Shown in pieces: positions 25,064-32,761 of a stretch of 64,000 nucleotides of DNA (positions are counted from its first letter, which is position 1; the number at the start of each line of letters is the position of its first letter). Location: positions 186,001-250,000 of the forward strand of contig NZ_CZQA01000010.1 in the NCBI RefSeq assembly GCF_001458735.1, read 5' to 3'. Source of the DNA: Candidatus Nitrospira nitrosa (GTDB lineage Bacteria > Nitrospirota > Nitrospiria > Nitrospirales > Nitrospiraceae). A program made the translations under genes and the position numbers. The notes under the pieces were generated by a model that saw only the letters and a list, made by a program, of their open reading frames with translations, was not told the origin of the DNA and ran no database searches.

Positions 25064-26061
25064 TCACTGCTTCTGGACGCGCACGGCATACCATCCCAAC
25101 CCGTCAGACTCCCGGTATCCGATCGTCTTCGCAAGCGCAACGACCTCCCAATCAATATTCATGTAATAGCCCTTCGACTGTCCCTTATGCTCCAGCATAA
25201 ATGGTTGGAGCAGCCCTTTGTCGTCGGACGATGCAATCACCCACAGATTGTTGTCGGGCAACATCACTCGGCTGCGCCTCCACGTTGCGGCGGGCATCTT
25301 TACCTCTTTTCAAACGATGGTTCTGCCTGATGTTCCCAATCGAACACCACTCCCAGCACACCAATACTCTCTCCGTCCACCTTCGCGGCCTGCCGTACGG
25401 CTGCCGCAAACACTGCGGCCAATCGACCGTCCCGCGCAACATCATGCATAATATCATCGACGGCACACTGATCACCTGCCGTCGTGGCCACGGCCTTCTT
25501 GAACCAGAAAGATCGCGAGAGATTCAAACCCACGACCTTGGGGAATTGTGTCGGGCGTGAGCAGCCAAGAACCTCTCCGTTCATCCCTACCACCACCAAA
25601 TTTAAATAGCCCGAATACAATCGGTTGATAAGACTGAGCCGCTCTTCCTCATGCTTGAGCGAGGCACTTTCCAGAGATTCTAACCCATGCACCAATGCTT
25701 CATCCGCAGCCCACCATCGGACGTCGGCCGTCCGTTCATAGAGATTGCAAACGACCAACCGCACCGGCGTTTGCGCGGTATCGGAAAGTCGGTCCAATTC
25801 TCGCTGCGTGAACTGTTGCAGCAACTCATTCCGCAAGCCTCCGAGATCTTCCGCTGCCGTGGCCGCCTGGGATGCCAGCGTTCGCACTTCGTTTGCGACG
25901 ACGCCAAACCCGCGTTCCGCCTCACCGGCTCTTACCGCTTCAATGGTAGCGTTCAGTCAGAGAGTCGTGATTGGGCTGCTGATTCTCGCGTTTTCATTTC
26001 GGCAGGCATCGATCCGCTTCTCGACTTTCGTGATGATTTCTTTGATGCTGGATCGACTCAT
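25064..26061 (-). pseudogene. Soluble chemoreceptor-like (Cache/PDC) protein, disrupted
   Basis: Three pieces join into one protein. Residues from MSRSSIKEIITKVEKRID run to an in-frame TGA at 25957-25959, exactly within the receptor tip ([18 protein letters not shown]). The frame then continues through [14 protein letters not shown] and a Cache/PDC-like sensor region ([19 protein letters not shown]) until a frameshift at about 25300-25310. The last 77 codons (ATWRRSRVMLPDNNLWVIAS) continue in another frame to 25064. The intact family is a short chemoreceptor in which the CheA-contacting hairpin precedes the sensor. Two separate lesions indicate a decayed gene, although sequencing error is not excluded. 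The upstream PilZ gene ends 41 bp before the presumed start. Confidence 0.78.
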
Positions 26062-26101
26062 GAGTACATGCTCAAGAACCGAGTCTTCGTATGAGGGGCG
26101 T

Positions 26102-26710
26102 CTAGTTGGGTTGACCTCGACCTGCGCGCAATCGTTGGGCTTGCACATGCAAGATGTGGCGAATTAAGTGCTCTTGATCATCAGGCGTCAGATCGACGAA
26201 CTCAGTGGCTATCGTGAACCCTTGGCCATCGGCTTCTCGCACCGCACGAATGACTTTCACATGCGCCCGGATCATGGTGAACGGTGGAAGGATGAGCTTG
26301 ACCGCCAGTTGATCATCGGCGGCGAATTCCCGCATGGAGACGAACCCGATCCCCCCCCCGCTCAAACTAACCGCCATAGGCTGTGCCATTGTAACGCTGG
26401 CCGGCTGACTGGTGGCAAGAGCATTCAGAATCACTTCGAGCAGGTAGTCGACCTTCCGAATCCAAGGGAGAACCGCTGAATCGACGATGATCTCACTGGA
26501 GCGAGCCAGAAGATCCAAGGTTGGTTTGCCCACGGCTGCGGCAATCGATTCTGGAGTTGCAGGGTTCCGTTCGACCGGCACACTGGTTTCTCCCTCGGTC
26601 ACCAGTCGATATTCCATCAGGACCCGATCCTCAATCCTGATCCATTCCCGGCGTTCGTCCGGCTCCACACTGTGAGACTTCGACGACGCACTTATCATCG
26701 ATGACGCCAT
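26102..26710 (-). CDS. PilZ domain protein (cyclic-di-GMP receptor)
   Basis: A 202-residue protein. RREWIRIEDRVLMEYR near residues 20-35 supplies the RxxxR motif. SLSGGGIGF (~115) resembles the [DN]xSxxG motif of PilZ domains, with Ser in place of the first acidic residue. Between the two halves lies a long helical insertion (~50-105), so the fold is of the extended PilZ type. PilZ proteins change partner binding when cyclic di-GMP is present and often act on motors or exopolysaccharide export. The gene is 3' of the fliC-fliT genes and 5' of the chemoreceptor pseudogene. Binding may be weaker if the Asp/Asn-to-Ser change matters. Confidence 0.8.
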   Translation of the reverse strand: MASSMISASSKSHSVEPDERREWIRIEDRVLMEYRLVTEGETSVPVERNPATPESIAAAVGKPTLDLLARSSEIIVDSAVLPWIRKVDYLLEVILNALATSQPASVTMAQPMAVSLSGGGIGFVSMREFAADDQLAVKLILPPFTMIRAHVKVIRAVREADGQGFTIATEFVDLTPDDQEHLIRHILHVQAQRLRAGRGQPN

Positions 26711-26810
26711 GATTCAAATACCCCTCGTCCTCATGCTGACCCGTATTACTTCCAGGCCCTTCTCCGACGACCGTCACTAGGCCACTGTCCCACTACGCGT
26801 CGTTTGGGAA

Positions 26811-26880
26811 GCGTGAAACGTTGTATGTGAAACGTGAAGGGTGACATGGCTGAATCCGGAACGTGATACGCTTCACGAAA
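26811..26880. repeat. GTGAAACGTGAAG-type intergenic repeat with inverted ends
   Basis: The spacer between fliT and the PilZ gene contains GCGTGAAACG, TGTGAAACGTGAAG and, 30 bp on, CGCTTCACG, giving an inverted CGTGAAG/CTTCACG pair. Similar GTGAAAC motifs occur at 19027-19052 and 21463-21502. It may be a REP-like unit or a stem at the end of the fliC-fliT transcript. Confidence 0.45.
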
Positions 26881-26886
26881 TACAAA

Positions 26887-27213
26887 TTATGCTTCGATGG
26901 ACACAGCTTCGGGTTGTGATGGCTGGACAGCAAGACGCCGACGTAACCCTTGCACCTGTAGTTTTGTCGTTTGCGCCTCGGCTAAGAGATGTTCCAACAG
27001 GGTTTGAGCAGTATGGATGCGGTCACGCAGTTCGTCATCCATCCTCAGCAGCTCATCGATAGGGAGCCCCGAATCAGAGATCGCGGCTAGGAGTAGGCCT
27101 CGTTCGCTGTAGCACTGAATGACCTGATCCCATCGCCCCTGCTGAGCCGCCTCACCTGCCGCCTTGGTCAATCGCACGATCTCGGCTTGGCGTCCGCTCA
27201 CTGGCGTACTCAT
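26887..27213 (-). CDS. fliT: FliT-like flagellar export chaperone
   Basis: A 108-residue helical protein. I chose ATG at 27213 because it overlaps the fliS stop as ATGA; a longer frame to 27285 would run into fliS. Helices ~5-30, 50-75 and 75-95, with conserved GRWDQVIQCYSERG, are consistent with FliT, the export chaperone for FliD that also regulates late flagellar genes in enterics. Sequence conservation in FliT is low, so the call depends largely on its position after fliD and fliS. Confidence 0.72.
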   Translation of the reverse strand: MSTPVSGRQAEIVRLTKAAGEAAQQGRWDQVIQCYSERGLLLAAISDSGLPIDELLRMDDELRDRIHTAQTLLEHLLAEAQTTKLQVQGLRRRLAVQPSQPEAVSIEA

Positions 27214-27605
27214 CGAGTACCGACCAAACGAGGCTGTTGCTGGCTGGCCACCTCGCGCCATGCTTCCCGGAGCGTGCTCAGGCAACGCAGCGGGCTCTCT
27301 AATTTTTGCTCATTATTGCGTGCATTGGCCTCGACCAATTCGATCAGCATGTAATCGTACAGCCGTCGCAGTGACCGCGCAATTTCTCCTCCCTGTTCAA
27401 GGTCGAGTACGCTATTGAGTTCACCGATGATGGCAATGGCACGCCCCAGATGTCGCGCTTTCTCCCGGACATTCTTCTCTTGAATTTCTCGTCGTGCCAT
27501 CTCCATGGATTGAATCGCCGCATCGTAGAGCAGGACGACCAGCTGAACACCGGACGATGTCACCACCTGAGTCTGTTCATATTGACGGGCATACTGCATC
27601 ATCAT
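27210..27605 (-). CDS. fliS: Flagellin export chaperone FliS
   Basis: This 131-residue four-helix chaperone has the characteristic VLLYDAAIQSMEMARREI and LNSVLDLEQGGEIARSLRRL, YDYMLIEL stretches. FliS binds the disordered C-terminus of flagellin in the cytosol until export. The gene lies 18 bp after fliD and overlaps fliT by 4 bp, so the three are translated from one message. The start could be either of the first two ATGs (MMMQY). Confidence 0.95.
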   Translation of the reverse strand: MMMQYARQYEQTQVVTSSGVQLVVLLYDAAIQSMEMARREIQEKNVREKARHLGRAIAIIGELNSVLDLEQGGEIARSLRRLYDYMLIELVEANARNNEQKLESPLRCLSTLREAWREVASQQQPRLVGTR

Positions 27606-27623
27606 GGGCTCTGTCCCTCGTCC

Positions 27624-29024
27624 TTATTGTTGCCTCTGCGTCGACTGGGCCTGGAGAAATCCACTTTGTCCTTCAAGTTGACGTAACAGTCCGTCGAGAG
27701 CGGCAAACTGCCGCCGAAGCCGCTCCTCATACCGACTCACCGAATCCTCTTGTCTGGTAATATCGTTACCAACTCGATCGATCTCATTCGTAAGACCCTT
27801 CTTGCGGAGCGTCAGGGCACCTCCGGTGATGTCATTGAGCGTATCCACCGCAGTCACAATAGTCTGCGCCAGACCGGTCACCGCGCCCTGGTTACTAAAC
27901 AACGCTTTGACTCCGCTATAGTTCGTATTCAATGCCGTGGACAGCTGTCCGTCATCAACCGTGATCGTGCCGTCTCGTTCGGTCTTGAACCCGATTTGCC
28001 CGACGCTTGAAAATACTGTAGCCCCGCTCACCGAGGACGAGAATGCTGTTCGAAGCTGTGATAAGGTCGCTTTCGCTGCGGCTTCGTTAAAGAAGACGCC
28101 TCCCTGCTTCGTCGTCACGTCGTAGGTATTTCGTTCGTTAATGAACTTCACGACTTCGTTGTACGCAGTCGCTACCGCCTTAATGTTCGTCTTTACAGCC
28201 TCCACATCTTGCGAGAGGCTGACTTGGACGGTCCCAGTTCCCGTAGTCTTCGTCAGCGTCAGCGTCACACCGGAGATCACATCCGACACGGTGTTGGAAC
28301 TCCGTTCAACCGTCAACGGATTCAATGCCTGATCACCGATCTGAACTTGGGAATTTTGCGCTGCCGCAAGGGTATCGATGCCGCCGGTCCCAGTTCCGTT
28401 CAGGAGATCCAAATCTGTCCCATCCGCCACAAGGGTGATCGCATTCGCACTGCCGGTATTGCTCGAGGACAGGGCCAATCGATAGGATGGTGCTACCTCT
28501 GTACCCGTATTGATGAGAGAAGCCGTGACACCGGCTCCCAAGTTATTAATCTGATCACGCAAGTCGGTCACTGTCCCGGTCGCGCCAAGCGTCACCGTCT
28601 GATTCGTACCAGTTCCAACCTTGAAGGTGAAGGTTGCCGACCCACCACTCACGATATCCGAAGTTTCTGACGAGACGGCCTTGGTAGCCTTACTAACAAC
28701 TTGATGGGCTTGGGCCAGCTGAAGGACTCGGACGCTATAGGTTCCCGAGCTTGAGGAAGACGAGGCCGAAACGGACAGGACCGAGGTGTCCGTCACGGAT
28801 GCCGTCGTACGATCAAAAGAGGTTGAAAGCCGTAGCGCCTGAGCGGCGCTCTGCAACGCCGCCACTTTCGTGCTCACGGTGGTGAGGTCCGTGAACTTGC
28901 TGTTGAGATCGGCTTTCTTTTTGGTCAGTCGATCAACCGGCAGTTGGGCAACTTTGACCAGTTGATCGACGACCTGTCCGAAATCAAGCCCGTTTCCGAG
29001 TCCACCGAAGCTTATTGTCGGCAT
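27624..29024 (-). CDS. fliD: Flagellar filament cap protein FliD
   Basis: A 466-residue cap protein, normal length for the family. The FliD N-terminal domain (~10-110: GNGLDFGQVVDQLVKVAQLP) is followed by Ser/Thr/Gly-rich outer domains. These include a Flagellin_IN-like segment (~150-210: VTLGATGTVTDLRDQINNL). The FliD C-terminal domain (~225-450) ends in a coiled coil, DSVSRYEERLRRQFAALDGL. The coiled-coil ends assemble at the filament tip to promote flagellin folding. The ATG lies 21 bp downstream of flaG, within the fliC-flaG-fliD-fliS-fliT order found in many genomes. Confidence 0.95.
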   Translation of the reverse strand: MPTISFGGLGNGLDFGQVVDQLVKVAQLPVDRLTKKKADLNSKFTDLTTVSTKVAALQSAAQALRLSTSFDRTTASVTDTSVLSVSASSSSSSGTYSVRVLQLAQAHQVVSKATKAVSSETSDIVSGGSATFTFKVGTGTNQTVTLGATGTVTDLRDQINNLGAGVTASLINTGTEVAPSYRLALSSSNTGSANAITLVADGTDLDLLNGTGTGGIDTLAAAQNSQVQIGDQALNPLTVERSSNTVSDVISGVTLTLTKTTGTGTVQVSLSQDVEAVKTNIKAVATAYNEVVKFINERNTYDVTTKQGGVFFNEAAAKATLSQLRTAFSSSVSGATVFSSVGQIGFKTERDGTITVDDGQLSTALNTNYSGVKALFSNQGAVTGLAQTIVTAVDTLNDITGGALTLRKKGLTNEIDRVGNDITRQEDSVSRYEERLRRQFAALDGLLRQLEGQSGFLQAQSTQRQQ

Positions 29025-29045
29025 GCCACATCCTTGTGTGCCACG

Positions 29046-29405
29046 TTAGCCATGTTCTTCGAACAACAGCCCTTTTGCTCCCGGAAGATTCTTGGCCAAG
29101 TCGATCACTTCTTTAGGGGGAATCTGTCGAATCACTTCCCCGGAATCTCCGCTGAGAATTTTGACGATGACTCGTTCGAGGTCAGGATCGACTTCGATCT
29201 GCAGTTGTGAGCCCGATTGCTGGAACGCTTCCTTCACTTTACTCACGGCTTGCTCAAGCGCTACCCGATCCGTGGGAGAGGCGAACGAAAAGTCAGCACC
29301 CTGAGCTGGTTCGACCACAGGCTTCGTCCTGGGAGGAACAGCGGCCTGACTTTTGTTATTGGCAGCGGCCGGGAGATCCACCTTCGATGTTACATTGGTG
29401 ACCAT
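29046..29405 (-). CDS. flaG: FlaG family flagellar protein
   Basis: A 119-residue protein. An Ala/Pro-rich disordered N-terminus (~1-45) is followed by the FlaG core: LEQAVSKVKEAFQQSGSQLQ, VDPDLERVIVKILSGDSGEV and IRQIPPKEVIDLAKNL. FlaG proteins influence filament length in Campylobacter and Vibrio, but the mechanism is not well settled. The gene sits between fliC and fliD, its usual place, and a stem-loop separates it from fliC. Confidence 0.92.
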   Translation of the reverse strand: MVTNVTSKVDLPAAANNKSQAAVPPRTKPVVEPAQGADFSFASPTDRVALEQAVSKVKEAFQQSGSQLQIEVDPDLERVIVKILSGDSGEVIRQIPPKEVIDLAKNLPGAKGLLFEEHG

Positions 29406-29428
29406 AATACCCCCTATTTCACTCCGTT

Positions 29429-29464
29429 CACCGACCCCCTCTCCCAGTTAGGAGAGGGGCGGTG
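29429..29464 (-). terminator. Stem-loop between fliC and flaG
   Basis: CCCCTCTCC (29436-29444) pairs with GGAGAGGGG (29451-29459) around CAGTTA; CACCG and CGGTG can extend the stem. It lies 16 bp after the fliC stop. There is no U-run on the minus strand, so partial termination or 3' stabilisation of abundant fliC mRNA is more likely than a full stop. Confidence 0.5.
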
Positions 29465-29479
29465 GACGGTGTGCCGCCA

Positions 29480-30307
29480 TTATCCTCTGAGTAACGCCAG
29501 CGCTTGTTGCGGTAGCGTGTTGGCCTGCGCCAACGTTGCGATACCGGCCTGCACCAAGATCTGATTCTTGGTGAAGATGGACGTCTCAAGCGCGATGTCC
29601 GCATCGCGGATCCGTGATTCTGCAGAGGTAAGATTCTCACTCGTCACCTGCAGATTGGCAATCGTCGCCTCGAACCGGTTCTGAATCGAACCGTATTCGG
29701 CTCGTGCGGTTGCAATCGCGCTGATCGCGCTGTCGACATTTGCTAATGCGCTTGTAGCATTGGCGGATGTCGAAACGTTCACACTGCTGAGTCCCAACGA
29801 CGTCGTGGTGATATCGTTCAGGTCCAGGCTCAACGTGTTGCCGCTACCACTCCGGAACCCGATCGCGATGGAGAAGCTGATCGATGAACCACTTGTTAGT
29901 GCCTGACCGTTGAATTCGGTCACCTGAGCGATACGATCAATTTCTGAACGCAGCGCGAGAAACTCCTGGTCAATGTAGGAGCGCTCAGTATTACCCACCG
30001 TGCCGCTCGCGGACTGGGACGACAGTTCGCGAAGCCGTGCCAACAGCGACCCAATGGTCGCTGCCGCCCCGTCGGCGATCTGCGTCAAACTGATACCATC
30101 ATTGGCATTTCGCGTCGCCTGGTTGATACTACGAATCTGCGCCCGCAAGGACTCCGACAGTCCGAGACCAGCGGCATCATCCGCGGCGCGCGTGATTCGA
30201 AGACCGGATGATAAATGCTCAACCGAACGGTTCAAGCTCAGCGTGTTAATCGAAAGATTTCGCTGAGCCGCAATCGACGCGGGATTGTTGTTAACGATAA
30301 GTGCCAT
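29480..30307 (-). CDS. fliC: Flagellin
   Basis: This 275-residue flagellin carries the conserved D0/D1 ends (SLNRSVEHLSSGLRITRAAD, LGLSESLRAQIRSINQATRN, NGISLTQIADG; C-terminal AESRIRDADIALETS and GIATLAQANTLPQQALALL). The middle is short (~135-190) and rich in Ser, Thr and Asn (SGSSISFS, DITTTSLGLSS, NVSTSANATS). This offers many candidate O-glycosylation sites, which fits the sugar cluster directly upstream. It is a compact flagellin without large outer domains. A sigma-28 promoter lies ~100 bp upstream and a stem-loop just downstream. Confidence 0.97.
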   Translation of the reverse strand: MALIVNNNPASIAAQRNLSINTLSLNRSVEHLSSGLRITRAADDAAGLGLSESLRAQIRSINQATRNANDGISLTQIADGAAATIGSLLARLRELSSQSASGTVGNTERSYIDQEFLALRSEIDRIAQVTEFNGQALTSGSSISFSIAIGFRSGSGNTLSLDLNDITTTSLGLSSVNVSTSANATSALANVDSAISAIATARAEYGSIQNRFEATIANLQVTSENLTSAESRIRDADIALETSIFTKNQILVQAGIATLAQANTLPQQALALLRG

Positions 30308-30405
30308 TGCCCTTCCTCCTTGAAACTAAGACAAGACCCCTTGTTTGCCTCCGACATCCGTGCAGAGGCTTTCGTTTATCACGCCTCGTACGTGGCGTGC
30401 CTGTC

Positions 30406-30432
30406 TTATCGGCCGATCTCCCAGGGACTTGA
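30406..30432 (-). promoter_or_regulatory. Sigma-28 (FliA) promoter of fliC
   Basis: Minus-strand TCAAGT, 13 bp, GCCGATAA: a perfect FliA -10 box with TCAA-N15 spacing, as in Pseudomonas-type fliC promoters. The predicted leader is ~90 nt. Confidence 0.85.
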
Positions 30433-30499
30433 GTTTCTAAAGCAATTCGAACAGATGAGGGCTACCTCGCTAGAATGGGAACGAATGAACATCACAGAG

Positions 30500-31027
30500 T
30501 CAGGCAGCAATCCTTGGAAGAATCTCGTATTCCAGGAGATCCGCCATCCTCACCGTATCGTGCAGACGCCTTGCAGCCAGAAGCTCTTCAATCCATCCCG
30601 CGATGACCTGCCCAGGAGACTCCGTTCCAGGCTGTTTCTGCCCATTCTCGATGATCTCGACCGCATCCGCGACTTTCCCAAGCCACATGTCGAATGAGGA
30701 CAGATCTTGTCCACCCATCCGGAACTGATTGGCCAGCGAGGTGCCCTCGTCCACGACCAACCTACGATATCGCTCAATTGCACCATGTGCAGATTCAATG
30801 ATCTCCTGCTGTGTCGCCGAAGTCACGACCAACTCACGGTAGTGAGCGGAAGGTTGCTGGAGTAGCTGTGGATCGAGGTCTCGATCCGTAATCCGACGAC
30901 TGTCCAACATGACGGTCGTTACGATTCGAGACCGAGCATGCGCGCGTTCACTCAGATCGATCAGAATGTCCCCAAGCGTTGAAGTACTGCCAGCTTGCCA
31001 TTGCTCGCTGTCCAATTGAATGTTCAT
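30500..31027 (-). CDS. Conserved-looking protein of unknown function next to fliC
   Basis: I do not recognise this 175-residue protein. The N-terminal ~60 residues (QAGSTSTLGDILIDLSERAH) look like a small alpha/beta domain. Residues ~70-170 are helical, including QEIIESAHGAIERYRRLVVD and DAVEIIENGQKQ. There is no signal peptide, membrane segment or Cys motif. It is the last gene of the sugar and glycosyltransferase run, 29 bp after the GT9 gene, and precedes the fliC promoter. A role in flagellar glycosylation or export is suggested only by this position. Confidence 0.6.
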   Translation of the reverse strand: MNIQLDSEQWQAGSTSTLGDILIDLSERAHARSRIVTTVMLDSRRITDRDLDPQLLQQPSAHYRELVVTSATQQEIIESAHGAIERYRRLVVDEGTSLANQFRMGGQDLSSFDMWLGKVADAVEIIENGQKQPGTESPGQVIAGWIEELLAARRLHDTVRMADLLEYEILPRIAA

Positions 31028-31056
31028 GTGTTATCTCCCCCATACAATCATCCAGT

Positions 31057-32760
31057 TCATGCCGCGTGCCGCTCCGACCCAACCACGATCAGCTTTCCCC
31101 TATGACCAGGTGTGACCGACCGATCAGTGCCAATCAGACACCGCTCGACCTCTACCAGACGTCTCAACCATGTGTGATAGGCACCAGCCTGATGCTTCGC
31201 AAGCCGGTCCAACCCGATGAGGTTGTCGTTTCGCATGTGACGCTCGAAGGCAGCCGCGAGGGGAGCCAGCGCCTCAGTGGTCATCCCAATGCGAAGCAAC
31301 CGCTCCTGATCAGCTCGTTGTTCGTGCTGAAGGCGTTTCAGCTGCAGAATATCTACCGATGTCCGACGAGCCAGGCGCGCAATCTCATCAGCTCTTTTAC
31401 AGGCTAGCTTAAGCAGAGGCCGCAGGGCCCGCAGCTGGACATTCACTTCCGATACATCGGGAGGCGGGCCCTCGGGAAGTGAACATTGGCTCCGCGATCC
31501 GGTATGGGCTTCATACCAGTAGTGACGCCAGAATGCGGCATACCACGCCGTGATAGGAGACTCCGTTCCTACCTTCAAGCGAAAGGTACCCAGCCCATCC
31601 TCATCCACTCCGGACTCGTAGAGACGTGCCCCGAATCCCTGTGATGGGCACAATCCGATATCCAACACATGGCACATGAGATCGGCCACAAGATCCGGTG
31701 AGATGCGGTCCTTGCACGCATGATGGGCACAGACTTGGTCGAACCCGCAGGGAGCACAGTCCAACTCCGGTTGAACCACCCAATGGCCAGACCCATAGGG
31801 GCCAGTTTCCTGAAAATCGACATGTCCCACCGAAAGGTCGATCACCGATGTGCCGACCGCCACCCCGATATGCATCGGTCCCGTATCGTTGGTCAGCAAT
31901 AATCGACATTCCGCCAGCAAACCTGCGAGTTGGTTCAACGTTGTGCGGCCAGCGAAAGTCTTGACTGGGCTCTTCCCTCCGGCTTCCCGGTAGACCTGTA
32001 CGACTTCTGCAATGGTTGCTTCCTCTTCTCGGCTTCCGATGAAGAGTATGCCGCCTTGCCATCGTTTACTCACATTCGCCAAGGCAAGGCCAAACAGATG
32101 TGGGCGCCAGGCCTTCATACTGTCGCTCGCCCCGGCCTGTACGGCAATCCACCCTGTCACCCCTGTCAGGGCGTCTCGCGCCCACGTGTGATCCTCATGA
32201 GAAAGAGACAGTCGGAGCGGGGAAAATGTCCCTGGGCCACTGCCACCAAGGGCATAGATGTCAACGAGATTGAACCGATTGAGTCGGCGAAACTGGTGGA
32301 AATCACAGAAATACCCCATCCAGGGATTCTCGACGACCATCCCACCATCCCATGCGCTTTGTGCCCCACGAATATCGGATGCTCCAATGAATCCGGTCAA
32401 TAGTGCGCTCGGCCTGTTGAACGTCAGATTGATGACTCGATCGTACCGCTGCTCCGCCAATGGCTTCGCCCAGGCCGCCACATCTTGGTACAGCGCCACC
32501 ACATCCTTCACGAGTGCACGGCTCTCATCGATGAGCGCGTGAAAATCTAAAGCAATCACCTCGCGTAAGCCCGTCAGCAATGACGCGACAGGTGCAAACC
32601 GGCGATCCACTACAAGATCAACGGCAACCCCAGGCCATTCGTCATGGAGTCGATTCAACAATGCGCCCATCTGGACGAGATCGCCCATCCGGGTGATATT
32701 AATGATCAGGACTTGTTTCACCGCAACGTACCCATCTTGCCCGCGCGGCCCACGCTTCAC
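31057..32760 (-). CDS. Glycosyltransferase family 9 (heptosyltransferase-like) with C-terminal extension
   Basis: A 567-residue protein. Residues ~14-380 form a GT9 fold: VLIINITRMGDLVQMGALL at the N-terminus and LLTNDTGPMHIGVAVGT (~285), as in ADP-heptose transferases WaaC/WaaF. Cysteines in CAPCGFDQVCAHHACKD follow. The last ~170 residues are a helical extension absent from standard members. GTG at 32760 is the longest start; GTG at 32721 is an alternative. It begins one base after the upstream gene, implying coupling. GT9 enzymes normally add heptose to lipopolysaccharide; here, with heptose-activation homologues upstream and fliC downstream, a flagellin or surface glycan acceptor is plausible. 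Confidence 0.82.
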   Translation of the reverse strand: MKRGPRGQDGYVAVKQVLIINITRMGDLVQMGALLNRLHDEWPGVAVDLVVDRRFAPVASLLTGLREVIALDFHALIDESRALVKDVVALYQDVAAWAKPLAEQRYDRVINLTFNRPSALLTGFIGASDIRGAQSAWDGGMVVENPWMGYFCDFHQFRRLNRFNLVDIYALGGSGPGTFSPLRLSLSHEDHTWARDALTGVTGWIAVQAGASDSMKAWRPHLFGLALANVSKRWQGGILFIGSREEEATIAEVVQVYREAGGKSPVKTFAGRTTLNQLAGLLAECRLLLTNDTGPMHIGVAVGTSVIDLSVGHVDFQETGPYGSGHWVVQPELDCAPCGFDQVCAHHACKDRISPDLVADLMCHVLDIGLCPSQGFGARLYESGVDEDGLGTFRLKVGTESPITAWYAAFWRHYWYEAHTGSRSQCSLPEGPPPDVSEVNVQLRALRPLLKLACKRADEIARLARRTSVDILQLKRLQHEQRADQERLLRIGMTTEALAPLAAAFERHMRNDNLIGLDRLAKHQAGAYHTWLRRLVEVERCLIGTDRSVTPGHRGKLIVVGSERHAA

Positions 32761-32761
32761 G

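Noticed and set aside
25957-25959. In-frame TGA read as selenocysteine
   Set aside because: It replaces a small residue in a chemoreceptor tip, no SECIS-like stem was seen after it, and a second lesion (frameshift) is present downstream.
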